This document shows, piece after piece, positions 33,775 through 44,671 of a stretch of 64,000 bases of DNA (positions within the stretch are counted from its first letter, which is position 1; every line of letters starts with the position of its first letter). Both the position numbers and the translations under genes were made by a program. The notes beneath the pieces are model-generated. The model did no database searches. It worked only from the letters and a program-made list of their open reading frames with translations, and was not told the DNA's origin. Source of the stretch: Fragilariopsis cylindrus CCMP1102 (Eukaryota > Bacillariophyta > Bacillariophyceae > Bacillariales > Bacillariaceae); contig FMBT01000328.1 in assembly GCA_900095095.1 (NCBI GenBank), positions 1 through 64,000 of the forward strand. The letters are read 5' to 3'.

Positions 33775-36143
33775 CAAGACTCTACCAAGATCGTCAAAAA
33801 AGACGACGCAGTTGATAGCTCAGACTCTTCGATTCGATTGACATCAGAGCTTTTGGACAAGTACGAAAAAGGTGCATTCAAGTCACATGGTATCAAGGCA
33901 TTAAAAAAGATTGTGAATGCCTATAAATCTGCCTGTCATATGACGGATGAAGAGAAACAGATTGACGGACGGGGTCAAAATTATAGATTCGATTCTTCCG
34001 ATGTTTTTGATCGATTAATGGTTTTGTCGTTGACGAAGTGTAAGGACGAATTCCATTATCACTTACTTGGAGACGGATCCAAGAAGGAAGGTGAAGAAGA
34101 CGACACCAAGAAGAAAGGTAGTAAAAATGCCAAATCAAAGAAAAACGAAGACGATGACGACGACGATAGCAGTCAAGAGGGGGATGAGGATTTTGATCCT
34201 GACAAGCCTATCAATCCAAAGATTTTGGAACGCGTTGAGCGTTGGAATGATTTCAGCCCGATACTATTTACATTCTTCAAATCAACCACGCACATTCTCT
34301 CCGAGGCTAAGGTAAGTCAATTTTCATATATATTATAATCGAATGACAAGTCGTCGTATAGTATGGATGTGCTGGCAGTGAATTTTTTCTAGAAAATTCC
34401 GGCCGTCTGTTTGTTTTTATTAATTCATTGTTCATACCAATTACTATGGTTCACAATCACGTTAGTACATGTGTAATTCACTTAACATTTGTCTATCTCC
34501 TTTTTCGCTCCTTCTTGTTCTTCTTTAACGCTGTCGTCGTTCCAATCTACAGGAACCGGAACTTGTAGTCTTTGTTCTAAAGGCATTGTTTGACTATATT
34601 CCGTACATGACACCCTTTCCACGGCTTGCTGAAACTATGCTGAAAATATTAACGACGTTATGGAGTGCTCCCATTGATTCCTCAGAAGATTACCAAGTTG
34701 TTAGACTTCATGCTTTCCTTAGGATAAGGCAGCTAGCAATGACACAACCATTTCCGTTCATTGAGGAGTGTCTGAAGAAATTGTACTTGGCCTATGCACA
34801 ACGTGCCAAGTTTGCCACAGCCTCGTCGGTAACATCAGCATTGCCAACTCTTACCTTTATGGGAAATTGTGTCGTCGAACTCTACAGTCTCGACTACCAT
34901 TCGTCGTATCAACATGCATTTATATATATCCGTCAATTAGCTTTGCATCTTCGTACTGCCATGCAGAGAAAGACGCCCGAAGCAATGGGAGCTGTTTACT
35001 GTTGGCAATTTCTTCACTGCTTGAAATTGTGGGTCGCAGTTCTTACTGAAGCATGTCAAGTGGATGACGATATGGAAGGCAATTATATATCAAACAATAC
35101 CGAAGATCAGCTCCTTCGTCTTTGATCTTTCCACTCACCCAAGTCATTTGGGAACAGCTAGACTTATTCCATCGACTCGGTATCTTCCTCTCCGACTTCA
35201 TTGCGTCCGTCTCTTGCAACAGTTAGCATCTGCGGCAGAAATTTTCCTCCCCACCACATCCATTTTGCTCGACGTCTTTGATCTGAATGAATTATCACAG
35301 CCACCGAAAAAGGTCCATAAGAGCAATATCCAACCCATTGCTCTAACTTTGAGACTTCGAGCTGACAATCCTCTTCGAAGCATGGAAGAGATGGAAATGT
35401 GTTTATCTGAGGTATTTGTTCTATTAAATCGTGAAATAGATCTTTATCAGTATTCTGCGGGATTCCCAGAATTTTCTGTTCGAATTTGTCAAAGACTCAG
35501 AAAGGTGCGTCTTGTGTTATGCTGTGTTGTATTAATACCTTTTCCCTGTTTTCAGATGGATCAAATCTTTGCAGTCTCACTTACACTCTTATATATGTTA
35601 ATTCTCATTTGCGTCTTTTGCTATCATAATTGAACATAATATGATTCCCTTTTCCAACCACGTCTTCCAACCGATTCATTCAATAGTTTTCGAAGGAAAC
35701 CAGAAATGGTCGTTGGCGGGCATATGCCAAGGGATGTATGGAGGTTTGTGATCGATACTCCACCAAAGCCATGAATGAACGAGCTAACAGTACGATCCTA
35801 ACGATGTCTCACCCAAGGATGTTAAACAACTCGAAGTTTTGAGACCTCATTCGACACCTAGTATGGGACAGCGATATAAGCTATCCTTAGAAAAGGAAAA
35901 ACGATTGGAAGCGGCGAACAAACCAATTCAAAAGAAGACTAGTAACGGAAAAATCAAAAGAATACTAGAGAGGAGACCGATAAGGATGATGATGAAAAAT
36001 CCAAAGAAACGAAGAGCCAAAAGAAGAGAAGAAAGAAAAATAAGCGTGTCGATACATTCGATGGCGGAGTGATGGCGCAGGGCAATATCGATCAAGAAGA
36101 TGAGGTGGAAGAGGGTATTAATTGGTCTGATGATGACGAATGA
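33139..36143 (+). CDS. NOC2: Nucleolar complex protein 2 (Noc2 family), three exons
   Basis: Exons 33139-34311, 34553-35504 and 35687-36143 (GT-AG). Noc2 acts with Noc1 and Noc3 in maturation and export of pre-60S ribosomes. Visible family blocks: LGDLDMESFFETF and DPEFHQFLKDNE near the N-terminus, and acidic tracts at about 110-220. Then LTSELLDKYEKG, RFDSSDVFDRLM, FSPILFTFFKS, VRLHAFLRIRQLA, YLPLRLHCVRLLQQL, GRWRAYAKGCMEVCDRYSTK and a Lys-rich tail with VDTFDGG. Four single-base deletions interrupt the frame: near 35120, 35149, 35789 and 35950. The last is in an A run. Restoring four bases gives an exact multiple of three (861 residues), the expected Noc2 size. Since the gene should be essential, I judge the breaks to be assembly errors. 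Confidence 0.9.
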
Positions 36144-37033
36144 GAATATAGAGAAACCTAGTTATTATAATAGAATAGCATCTTTAACTGCTTTTGCTGT
36201 TGTTTAGGTTTTTGCACCCTTTCTGATATCGGATAATCTTGCAACCTGACATCTTATGACAATAAAGATATAAAGAAAAATTAAAATTACGATGTCGCCT
36301 ACATTTTTAGATTATTATCTTCATACACGCTCTTGCAGTCTAATTTGTTTTTATATAGGTTTGTGAAGGTAGTAGGTCGTTCTATTTATTTCATGCACTT
36401 ACAGTTACTTCGTTCGTTTTGTAGTTGCAAGAGGATGACAACTTTTTCAATATCGTTATATAACAAGACACATTAATCTTCTTCTATCAACAAAAAGTCT
36501 TCCCTAAGTGCACGAAGGGCGGAATTTATTGGAAAGAACGCCACAGCACCTCACAGAAGAATTGGAAGTAATAATAAATACCTTATACAACTAAATGGCA
36601 TCATTGTTACTATCAGGAATTATCACGGTACGATTGATTCGACGATGGAAATAGTATTCTATCATTTCGTGAGAATAGGATAGATGTGTGTGTGTACAAG
36701 AAAGTTAAGATCTGACTGAACTATAAACTGATTATAAAATCGAATATATATACTTTATTACTGGTATCGTATCGTATCGTATCGTATCGTATCGTATCGT
36801 ATTGCAGTGCGCAATATTACTTTTCGTCGTATATACAGAATTTTTTTCAGCTGTCAGTCGTCTAAGTTGTTCAAACTGCTCCTTCCTCGACTATATAATA
36901 ATATTCTTTTCTTATTTCCATCAATGCTATCATATACGAATACCCCAAACAAAACAAACAGAACCAGTGGTGCAGTTTTGACAACTAAAATAGAGTGATA
37001 TCACAAATCGACAGAAAAAAATCAAGATACGTT
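36144..37033. other. Intergenic, convergent ends of NOC2 and PFD6
   Basis: No supported gene. Contains a pentanucleotide array at 36766-36802 and AT-rich tracts. Short frames near 36500 are not convincing. Confidence 0.6.
36766..36802. repeat. (ATCGT)n pentanucleotide microsatellite
   Basis: About seven perfect ATCGT units between NOC2 and the prefoldin gene. Likely polymorphic in length. Confidence 0.95.
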
Positions 37034-37432
37034 TTAGTTGGTGGTTGCTGCAGCTTTTTGTATCTCTTGTACAGCAGCCGCAGTTACTTGCTGAAGTTGA
37101 GCCTGCATCTGTTGGACCTTCATAGCAATCGCATTCCCCCGTGTTTCTAATTCTTTCGCCTTGCCTTCTAATCGTTTTTTTTCACCAGTAATAAATTCTA
37201 ACCGTTTCGATACTGTTTCATTCGCATCCTCCAGTGAATTTTTAATTAATACCGGCCCCACCATCTTGTAGATGTTAGTAGAGGAATCCAACAAATCTAA
37301 TTCCTGTTTTACCATTTCATTTTCTGTCAATTGTGACATGACCAATTGTAGGTCGGTCCGAATACGTTGGAGCTGTTCTTGAACTGCACGGAAGTTCGCA
37401 ATTTCTTCGTCGATTTCTGTTCCGGTAGACAT
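37034..37432 (-). CDS. PFD6: Prefoldin subunit 6 (beta class)
   Basis: 132 residues, the usual size of prefoldin subunit 6 (HKE2/YKE2). The architecture is N-terminal coiled-coil helix (FRAVQEQLQRIRTDLQLVMS), NEMVKQELDLLD, the short beta-hairpin region NIYKMVGPVLIKNSLEDA, then a C-terminal coiled coil (TVSKRLEFITGEKKRLE...MQAQLQQV). This matches beta prefoldins. It is one of six subunits of the cytosolic jellyfish-shaped chaperone that passes unfolded actin and tubulin to CCT. Intronless; ATG at 37432 within a purine-rich leader. Confidence 0.93.
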   Translation of the reverse strand: MSTGTEIDEEIANFRAVQEQLQRIRTDLQLVMSQLTENEMVKQELDLLDSSTNIYKMVGPVLIKNSLEDANETVSKRLEFITGEKKRLEGKAKELETRGNAIAMKVQQMQAQLQQVTAAAVQEIQKAAATTN

Positions 37433-38968
37433 GATTTTTTTTTTAAAATTAATTTTGAATTATTAGTGTCTTCGAGTTTAGATAGGGAATAATAACTGAT
37501 TCTGTTGACAATGAACTGTTGACAATGAATGTATGATAGTACTTCTAATGATGGTACTACAAGCAGAGGTAGTAGATAAGTAAGTAGATGATGTGAGATT
37601 GGGACGATGTTTCGATATTTCTGTTGTTGATCGTGAAAAGAAAAGAAGTATCTTGGTTGCTGTTGGGTTGATGTGTTGTCTAATTGGTCTCTCACAACAT
37701 TCAACATGCAACATGATTGAACAACATTACTTTTTACTCGTAAAACTGTAATTCGTACTAAAAGATAAAAAACAATTCTCTACATTGAATGAATCGCGCA
37801 TTCGCGCGAAACTAATTTCAAATTGCTAAAGCATACGATGTACACTTTACTTTGAAGTATTGTTATGAATCATTTTTTATTTCATCAGAACATTTCAAGG
37901 GAGTCAGTAAGCTATAATGGAAGCATTGGCAGAAGAGATAGATATAAATAAACAATTAAAATCAAAGAGTAAAGTGATATATTTATAACTACCAATTAGC
38001 TACAGTTATATCCATGCATTGAGTTGAATACTACATCTTGTTTCTGAAATCCTCTTTCAATACAAAGTAGCAAAACATCTAACTACTGTACTAGTCACTG
38101 CATTATAACTATTATTAAGTCTACATTCTAAGGAAAAATAGTGTCACACAACACCAGGAAATAGTTCTAATGAGGACAAAGTCGTACATGTTAATCTTTT
38201 GATAAGAGGTAAGAAATTAAGCAGTCGCTATTGTTGTAAAAAAATGTTGGCAACTTCATAATAAGTGACGTGATAATTGATTGATTGAAGAGGATGGATC
38301 AGATCAGATCAGATCAAGTCAATCAGATTAGACCAAGTCAATCAACACATACAGTCCAACCAGTTACGCTATATCCCCTACGGATTGCTTGAATCTAGCC
38401 AGTAGTACTTAAAAAGAAAAAGAAATGATAGTCATTATTAATACTATTATTATTGATACATTTCACAAACAATGGGTGAAACAGATGCTATTGATGTTAC
38501 TATTAATATGGTAAGGGTTGTTACTTACTTCCCTATATAGACGGCTGCGGTTATTCTATCAGGTTACTCACCCTTCTTGAATACGGGCCTCTCTTGATAA
38601 AGAGATGGTTATTCTTTCTGTAGATATCTCTATCAATATTGCTATTGCAATATCTCAATCAGTTCAAACATGCAAAAGGTTGTTATTAACACACTTGTTA
38701 ATTTAGTCTATGGTTACTACAATTCGTCAAGAATAAAAGATAGTGATAGAGCATTTCTCCTAATCTTGGTCGTTTGTTGTCCTTTAGTATTGCGGTAAAC
38801 GGTAACTTCATATTCAACGTCATTCGTAACATCACCTTGTCTACTACGGTATTTGTATTAGCGGTTCGCGGTTTGCACTTCTTTTCTTTGTGCTTTTACT
38901 TCAACTGGTCACAACTGTCAAACATTGGCTTTTACAGTCATAATGCCCTATGTACACTTTCACAATTA
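37433..38968. other. Intergenic region, no supported gene
   Basis: The first 300 bp are the 5' flank of PFD6. The rest is AT-rich with a short GATCA-type repeat near 38295-38345 (CAGATCAGATCAGATCA) and no open frame with protein features. The frame at 38774-39055 runs antisense into the GTPase gene and is rejected. Confidence 0.6.
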
Positions 38969-40756
38969 TCATCGCCAACCATCACCACAAAGAGAGGCCA
39001 ATTCTTTCTGAAGTTCCAATACACCCAATTGACCCTCCATTTGAGCACTGACTAACATTTCGGGTAGAATTTTAGGCTGCCGTATTAAACAATCCGATAA
39101 TTGTTGTCGTACTTGGATGACTCTCCGGGCCAAGTCAGATTGTGATACCAAATCACATTTTGTCAAAACAATTTGCAGGGGAGGTAATTCGGTGGGCACC
39201 TTCGGCGACAACCTCGTCGTTGACGACGACGTTGTTGGACTATTGTTGTTGTTGTTGTTGTCGCCAACTAATCGATTGTTCCGGTGTTGCTTCTGACGTA
39301 ACATCAACGCGTTTTGTAATGATACCATAATATTAACATCCGCCTGCTTCATTCCATGACGGGCATCTATTAAAAGTAGAACTCGTTTTAATGAAGATCT
39401 TGGTCGGTCAGTAATATATGTTTCTATCAAAGATTGCCACGGGAATAGAAATTTCATTTCATCCGACGATGATTCGTCGTCGTCGTCGTTGTCAAAACCA
39501 TTAATATCTACATTTTTATTTCTTTCTTTTTTCGGACCACGAGCAAATCCATATCCTGGGAAGTCCACCAAAAGTAATGACATCTTCTTCTTCTTTTTAC
39601 TTCGGTTATTAACGCTACTGTTGTTCTTGTCATGTTCGTTTTTACCGTAATAGTCATTATCGTCGTCGTCGTTGGATGATTTTTCTTCATCTATAATTTG
39701 CACCGATAATTGATAGAAATCAATACTTCGAGTTTCTCCCGGTTTCGATGAAGTTTTTGCCTTTACGCCTCTGGGTAATTTACTTGTTTGAGCTGTTCGT
39801 CGTCGTCTATTTCTTCGGTTCATACTATTATTATTATCCATGTCTTCTCCTTCTCCTTCCTTGTCATTCTCCTTTTTCTTCATAGTACGACCCCCGTATA
39901 ACAAGGCGTTCAAAAGTGTACTTTTTCCAACATTCGATCGCCCAACTATAGCTACCTCTGGCAGTCCCGAAGTTGGTCGCGGAAATACGTTCTTAGTATC
40001 ATATTCATCATCATCATTATTATTGTTCTCATTGTCATTTTTGGAAGGAGTAGTAGTCATTCGTCCTAACAATTTGACTGGAAGAACCTGGATACTACGC
40101 GATATCGTCATCTCGTCATCGTCGTCGGAGGTTGTTGTCGAATTAGCTTTCACGTTACTACTTCCTCGTCGTTGTCGTTGTCTCGTAATAGTTTCACATC
40201 GTGGATCTCCAAATGGTGGTGGTAAATTATTTGACGGCGAATATGACTGCGATTGTGATTGTGATGATTGTCTTCGTCGATGTTTAACTTCTTGTCCCTC
40301 CAGGTAGTATTGTTCTTCATCTCGACTCAATGTGTTATCATTGTTATCATTGTTGTTGTTGTTGTTGTCAGTATTTATATTGTTCTTCTTATTTTTTTCA
40401 AAAGGTCGCTTTTTCTTTCGTTTATTATCTCTTCTAACGCTACGACCCACCCCAATACGTTTGATATATTGAACAATCGATGAATCTACGGGAATATCTT
40501 TGAACTGAGATCGGACGCTAATAATACCACTACCACTACCACCAACATCGTCCTCACTGTTAAAATCGTTGAAGGAAGAGGACGAAAAATGCTGTGCCGA
40601 CGACGACGACGACGACGACGACGGCAAAAAAGGAGTTGATATCGACGATGACACCGATGATGTACTCAGTTGTAAGACCAGTTGCGATGAACAGTAATTC
40701 TGTCTATGTTTTGCTGTGATCGCGATATAACGTAGGCTACCACAGAAAAGCGACAT
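38969..40756 (-). CDS. engB: YihA/EngB-type GTPase, probably organellar
   Basis: 595 residues with all G motifs of the EngB (YsxC/YihA) family in the second half: G1 GRSNVGKST at about 270, G2 SKPGETRSIDFY, G3 DFPGYGFARGPK, LLIDARHGMKQAD, G4 LTKCDLVS, G5 VSAQ. Bacterial EngB is about 200 residues and helps assemble the large ribosomal subunit. Here the domain is tripled in length by Asn/Ser/Lys-rich inserts, typical of diatom proteins, and by a 260-residue N-terminal extension. The N-terminus (SLFCGSLRYIAITAKHRQNYCSS) is basic and hydroxylated without acidic residues, as in mitochondrial presequences. No ER signal peptide is obvious, so a mitochondrial site is favoured over plastid. Intronless. 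Confidence 0.88.
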   Translation of the reverse strand: MSLFCGSLRYIAITAKHRQNYCSSQLVLQLSTSSVSSSISTPFLPSSSSSSSSAQHFSSSSFNDFNSEDDVGGSGSGIISVRSQFKDIPVDSSIVQYIKRIGVGRSVRRDNKRKKKRPFEKNKKNNINTDNNNNNNDNNDNTLSRDEEQYYLEGQEVKHRRRQSSQSQSQSYSPSNNLPPPFGDPRCETITRQRQRRGSSNVKANSTTTSDDDDEMTISRSIQVLPVKLLGRMTTTPSKNDNENNNNDDDEYDTKNVFPRPTSGLPEVAIVGRSNVGKSTLLNALLYGGRTMKKKENDKEGEGEDMDNNNSMNRRNRRRRTAQTSKLPRGVKAKTSSKPGETRSIDFYQLSVQIIDEEKSSNDDDDNDYYGKNEHDKNNSSVNNRSKKKKKMSLLLVDFPGYGFARGPKKERNKNVDINGFDNDDDDESSSDEMKFLFPWQSLIETYITDRPRSSLKRVLLLIDARHGMKQADVNIMVSLQNALMLRQKQHRNNRLVGDNNNNNNSPTTSSSTTRLSPKVPTELPPLQIVLTKCDLVSQSDLARRVIQVRQQLSDCLIRQPKILPEMLVSAQMEGQLGVLELQKELASLCGDGWR

Positions 40757-41267
40757 GTTGGAATATTTATTTGGTTTGATAACTTGTCGTTGAATGAATC
40801 TATGAAATCGAGAAAAAAAAAAAAAAAAAAATGATTAAAATTAAAATTTGTGATTATTGGTAATCTCTAAATCCCCTCGAATGAATCGAATCATTCGATT
40901 AAATTTTCTGTCTCCATTAAAAATGGCTTATCAATGATCAACGGCTCGAGCACGTGCAGGGGTGATAATATTGTCTGAAAGCACGTGTCAATTTATCATA
41001 AAACAAGAAGAGCCTAACAATGCTTCGTTACCATTGGGTGAATCCTCAATACACAAAATCATACACGCGCACTGTACTGTCCTATGCTACGACTGCTGGT
41101 ATCGTGTATTATTACCCCCACACAATAACAACAAGCAAGCACAGGAAGAATAGCTGCTACGGTAGGTTGAGCACCGGTTCAACTCCTCACAAACAAACAT
41201 AAAACGACAACAACCACAAAAATCAAAAACAATTTTCTTTTTGAATTATTGTTACTGTAGAATCATC
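40757..41267. promoter_or_regulatory. Divergent promoter region (engB-type / polyamine fusion)
   Basis: 511 bp between two divergent start codons. Contains a poly-A run at about 40812-40830, a compound palindrome near 40878-40900 (CGAATGA/TCATTCG and AATCGAA/TTCGATT), and two CACGTG boxes (40951-40956, 40982-40987). Short frames at 40962-41202 show no conservation signs. Confidence 0.55.
40951..40987. promoter_or_regulatory. Two CACGTG (G-box/E-box) motifs
   Basis: Perfect CACGTG palindromes at 40951-40956 and 40982-40987, 31 bp apart (three helical turns) and about 280-310 bp upstream of the polyamine fusion start. CACGTG is the classic target of bZIP and bHLH factors; binding here is inferred only. 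Confidence 0.5.
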
Positions 41268-43916
41268 ATGGCCGGACAACAAGATGATCATCGATATGCG
41301 GTTGACATTCGTGTATTTGTTTCGGTAATTGTCATCGCTATGGCAGTTTCCTTTGGGGTTGGTGTCGGATTAGGTCCTTCAGCACATACACCTGTGATGT
41401 CACAACAACAACAACAGCAAAAGCTACAATCGTCTTTACCTCCGGTTACGTCGGTGGAAGTAAACCTAGCCGAAGATGCCTTGGCGGCAAAAGCGGCATC
41501 ATATAATGGAGAGTTACACGAACCCGCTGGACAGGTACGTTTTTTTGGTTGATATATTTGATAATTATTTCGGGAGGACACAAAAACAATGGCGACAGTA
41601 CAAATATACTAATACCATCCTAGACTAAATACCAATCATGTTTCTTTCTTTCTTGTTCTTTTTTTGAGTAGCATTTATTGGTGGACATCAAAGGTATTGA
41701 AGCTGACTTTTTGGATTCCGAAGTACGTCTTGCCAAGGCTATGGTCGACACTGTCAGCAATGCTGGTTTGACCATGCTTTCTTATCATTGTCACAAACTT
41801 ATTCCTAAGGGTGTTTCATGTGTCGGAGTGTTGCTGGAATCGCATATTAGTTTCCATACCTGGCCCGGTAAGTTTAGTGTTTTTTGTTTCCTTCTCGAAT
41901 TCAAATAAGTGACATTTCTTTTTCTCCTTCTATAAAAATTATACGAACGGAAAAATAAATAAATCTTCCTCCTTCGATTGTCAGCATTTTTACTTTTTTT
42001 AGAATTCATTTCATTTCAATCGGAATTCAATCACAATTGAAACCCCTAACAATATCTTTCTGTTTGTTTTGTCATGTTTTGTTTTCCTATACTAAATTCT
42101 AGATGAGGGTGTGATTACTTTAGATCTATTTACTTGTGGTAACAACCCCCTAGTTCCTGTCGTGAAGACCATTCAAGATCTATTCGGTATCCCCCGTGAA
42201 GGAGATAAGATCGAAATGCAATGGTCACATGAATTACGTGGCTTCCGTAATAAGGACAAGGTTGCCGACAGAACAAACGATAACTACGCACTTTTGGATC
42301 ACAATTCTGACCTGTCGCAAATGGTTTGGTCACCGATCGATTGTCCCCTAAAGGAGCAAATCGTTAGTACCTTGACCAAATTCCAACGCATCGATATTTG
42401 GGACATAATCGGACTTGAAGAGACTCCCTCTCACGAGGATGCACTTAAGCATAATCTACAACCGGGGGATCCACGTTGGAATACTGCCGAGATCGTGTCA
42501 CCGACCAGGATGCTCTTTCTAGACGGGATATTACAATCGGAATCTAGCTCAGAAAGGGAATACCACGAGGCCTTAGTCCATGCTGGTATGTTTTCTCATG
42601 CTGATCCCAAACGCGTGGCGATTGTTGGAGGCGCAGAGGGTGCAACATTAAGAGAGGTCTTGAAACACAAGACGGTCGAATCTGTAACAATGGTCGAAAT
42701 TGACCAAGAATTAATCGATATTACCAAGACGTACATGCCATTCATGTCCGATTGTATTGATTACGTCGGACGATCTGATAATTGCTTCGATGATCCTGTC
42801 CTTGATTTAGTCGTGGAAGATGCTAAGGAATGGTTCATGGACCGTAGTAATAAGGCTGACAAACAAGAAAAGTTTGATGTCGTCATCGTTGATGCTATGG
42901 AACCGGAAGCTTCATCGGCAATTTCGAAAGACTTGTATGATACAGCCCATCTCGAGGCCATTTTAAATACCCTAACAGATGAAGGTATCATGATCATTCA
43001 AATCGGTAGGGCTCCAACAATTTTGGATCCACGTCCCGACATTGGGTTTAATGCTCCACGTGAAAAACTATTCAAAAATTTAGAGGCCTTGGATGCAGTT
43101 GAGGCTATGTTCGTCTACGAAGACCCTCACTGTGGATTTACTGAGCCTCGGGCATTTATGATCGTCTGTAAGTCTGAGACATGCCGTCGTCTCTTTTACG
43201 CTACATCGGACGAGATCGATTACGAAATCTATTCTAGAATTGTTCGTACTCATTCGAAGGTCAGAGCTCTTGATTACTTTGATGGAATCACTCATTTAGG
43301 ATATCAGGTAGCACCAAAGGCATGGGAGACCACCTACTGCCGTCGCGAACCCACACCTTTCGAATGCTCGTACAGGCACTTGGACTTCAAAAGTCCAATT
43401 TTCGAATTTAATTTTGAAAGTGAAGAGGAAAATCCCTTTAAGGTGACTGCCGACTGGGAAGGAGAAGGCGACAACAAGGCCATCTCAAAAACCCACGTAT
43501 TTGCCAACGTTGATATTCCAAAGGGTTCGTACATCATGCCTGAACATTTGGCTAGTTCGTTGAGTCTCTCCCAAAAGGCTATCGACAACCTCCGCGAGAG
43601 TACTCAATACGGAGGTGTCTCGGTCATCGAAGACTTCGTTACGTTCATCGAAACATTCGGTCACGAGTCCAAGTCGAAAGGAACTCAACGTACTTTGGTT
43701 GAAGTCGGCGCCTCGTACCTAATTGGAGAGATGGAGAATAAGGAAGATGCTAATGTTGGCCGTTGGATTCCATCCCATCCGGATGGTCGACGACCTAAAT
43801 ATTCTCCCGTTTACGAACGCCATCGTCTTTCATTCGATGTTTTTGCTGTTGCTACTAAGGATATCTCCAAGGGTGCCGAACTATTTAAGTTCAAGGGTAT
43901 GTGGGATGAACCGTAA
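41268..43916 (+). CDS. AdoMet decarboxylase-spermidine synthase fusion with SET-like tail
   Basis: Exons 41268-41534, 41672-41867, 42103-43916; introns 137 and 235 nt; 758 residues. Order of parts: a membrane anchor (IRVFVSVIVIAMAVSFGVGV, about 12-35); then a bacterial-type (SpeH-like) AdoMet decarboxylase with GQHLLVDIKG and LLESHISFHTWP. There the Glu145-Ser146 bond is the expected self-cleavage site giving the pyruvoyl group, with LFTCG following. Next is spermidine synthase with LDGILQSESSEREYHEALVH-like residues, the AdoMet-binding GGAEGATLRE, MVEID, VVEDA and IVDAMEPE. The last 150 residues (FANVDIPKGSYI...FDVFAVATKDISKGAELFKF) look like a SET-type fold half. The two enzymes are consecutive: decarboxylated AdoMet made by the first donates aminopropyl to putrescine in the second. 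Decarboxylase-aminopropyltransferase fusions are known; the anchor plus SET-like tail is unusual. The upstream TTG codon in frame is not a start. Confidence 0.9.
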
Positions 43917-44671
43917 AAGAATAATAACAGCACGGAGATCGATTGAGTGAGGCCAATAATAATAATACTTCTACTGCATTCTATTGTATTGTATTAAATG
44001 ATGTCGATCGATACGGTGGATCGGTTTGTGGAATGGAGAAATTTGTTACGAAAGATCAGGCTGGCAAGTACGACGTAAGCGGCATTTCAATATAATACAG
44101 TATATTTAACACTTACAATTATTATTATTTAGAAATACACTAATTCAAATTTACCCTCGCACTCCCCTCCCGTAAAGATCTCATAGTATATATTCTTACC
44201 GACAATTTACGGTAGTAACTGTGTTTACCTTCGCACTTGGCATAAAAAAGTTATAGTTACATTCATCTTCTACAAGGAAAAGTATCCATCGCAACCTCCC
44301 CCAAAAAATGATTCGAACAATTTTAGATACTGCGTTTCTGAAGACAAATCTCATCACAAGCTTTTTCATGGTCGTGGTTGGGTAATATCTTCGAATCATT
44401 TTTTGAATTAAGAATTGATGGGAATTACATTAAGAACTGAAATAGTCGCAATATTGCTTTCACCACAGCCATCCGTGATTGATTCATTCTCACAATACTT
44501 CGAGAGTGGTGGCATATCTATTATTACCATCATCATCTACCAAATAACAACTAAACACGGAACTACCGAACTATCACTATCAAACCTGATCATGCCACAA
44601 ACAAGCACAGCATCATCTTGAGTATAGCATAGCATAGTAAAGTAGATACGATTAGACTAAAGTATATAGTG
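43917..44671. other. Intergenic, upstream of the DDX51 gene
   Basis: 3' flank of the polyamine fusion and 5' flank of the helicase gene. AT-rich; the frames at 44196-44399 and 44415-44621 have no recognisable features. Confidence 0.6.

Noticed and set aside
33700-33775. Asp run in NOC2 as a repeat expansion or error
   Set aside because: Acidic tracts are normal in Noc2 and the frame is preserved through it.
37327-37714. Minus-strand 126- and 78-codon frames upstream of prefoldin
   Set aside because: They overlap PFD6 or its leader in the wrong frame and show no conserved features.
39840-40483. Plus-strand frames over the GTPase gene
   Set aside because: Antisense Ser/Val runs arising from GAC/GTC codons of the real gene.
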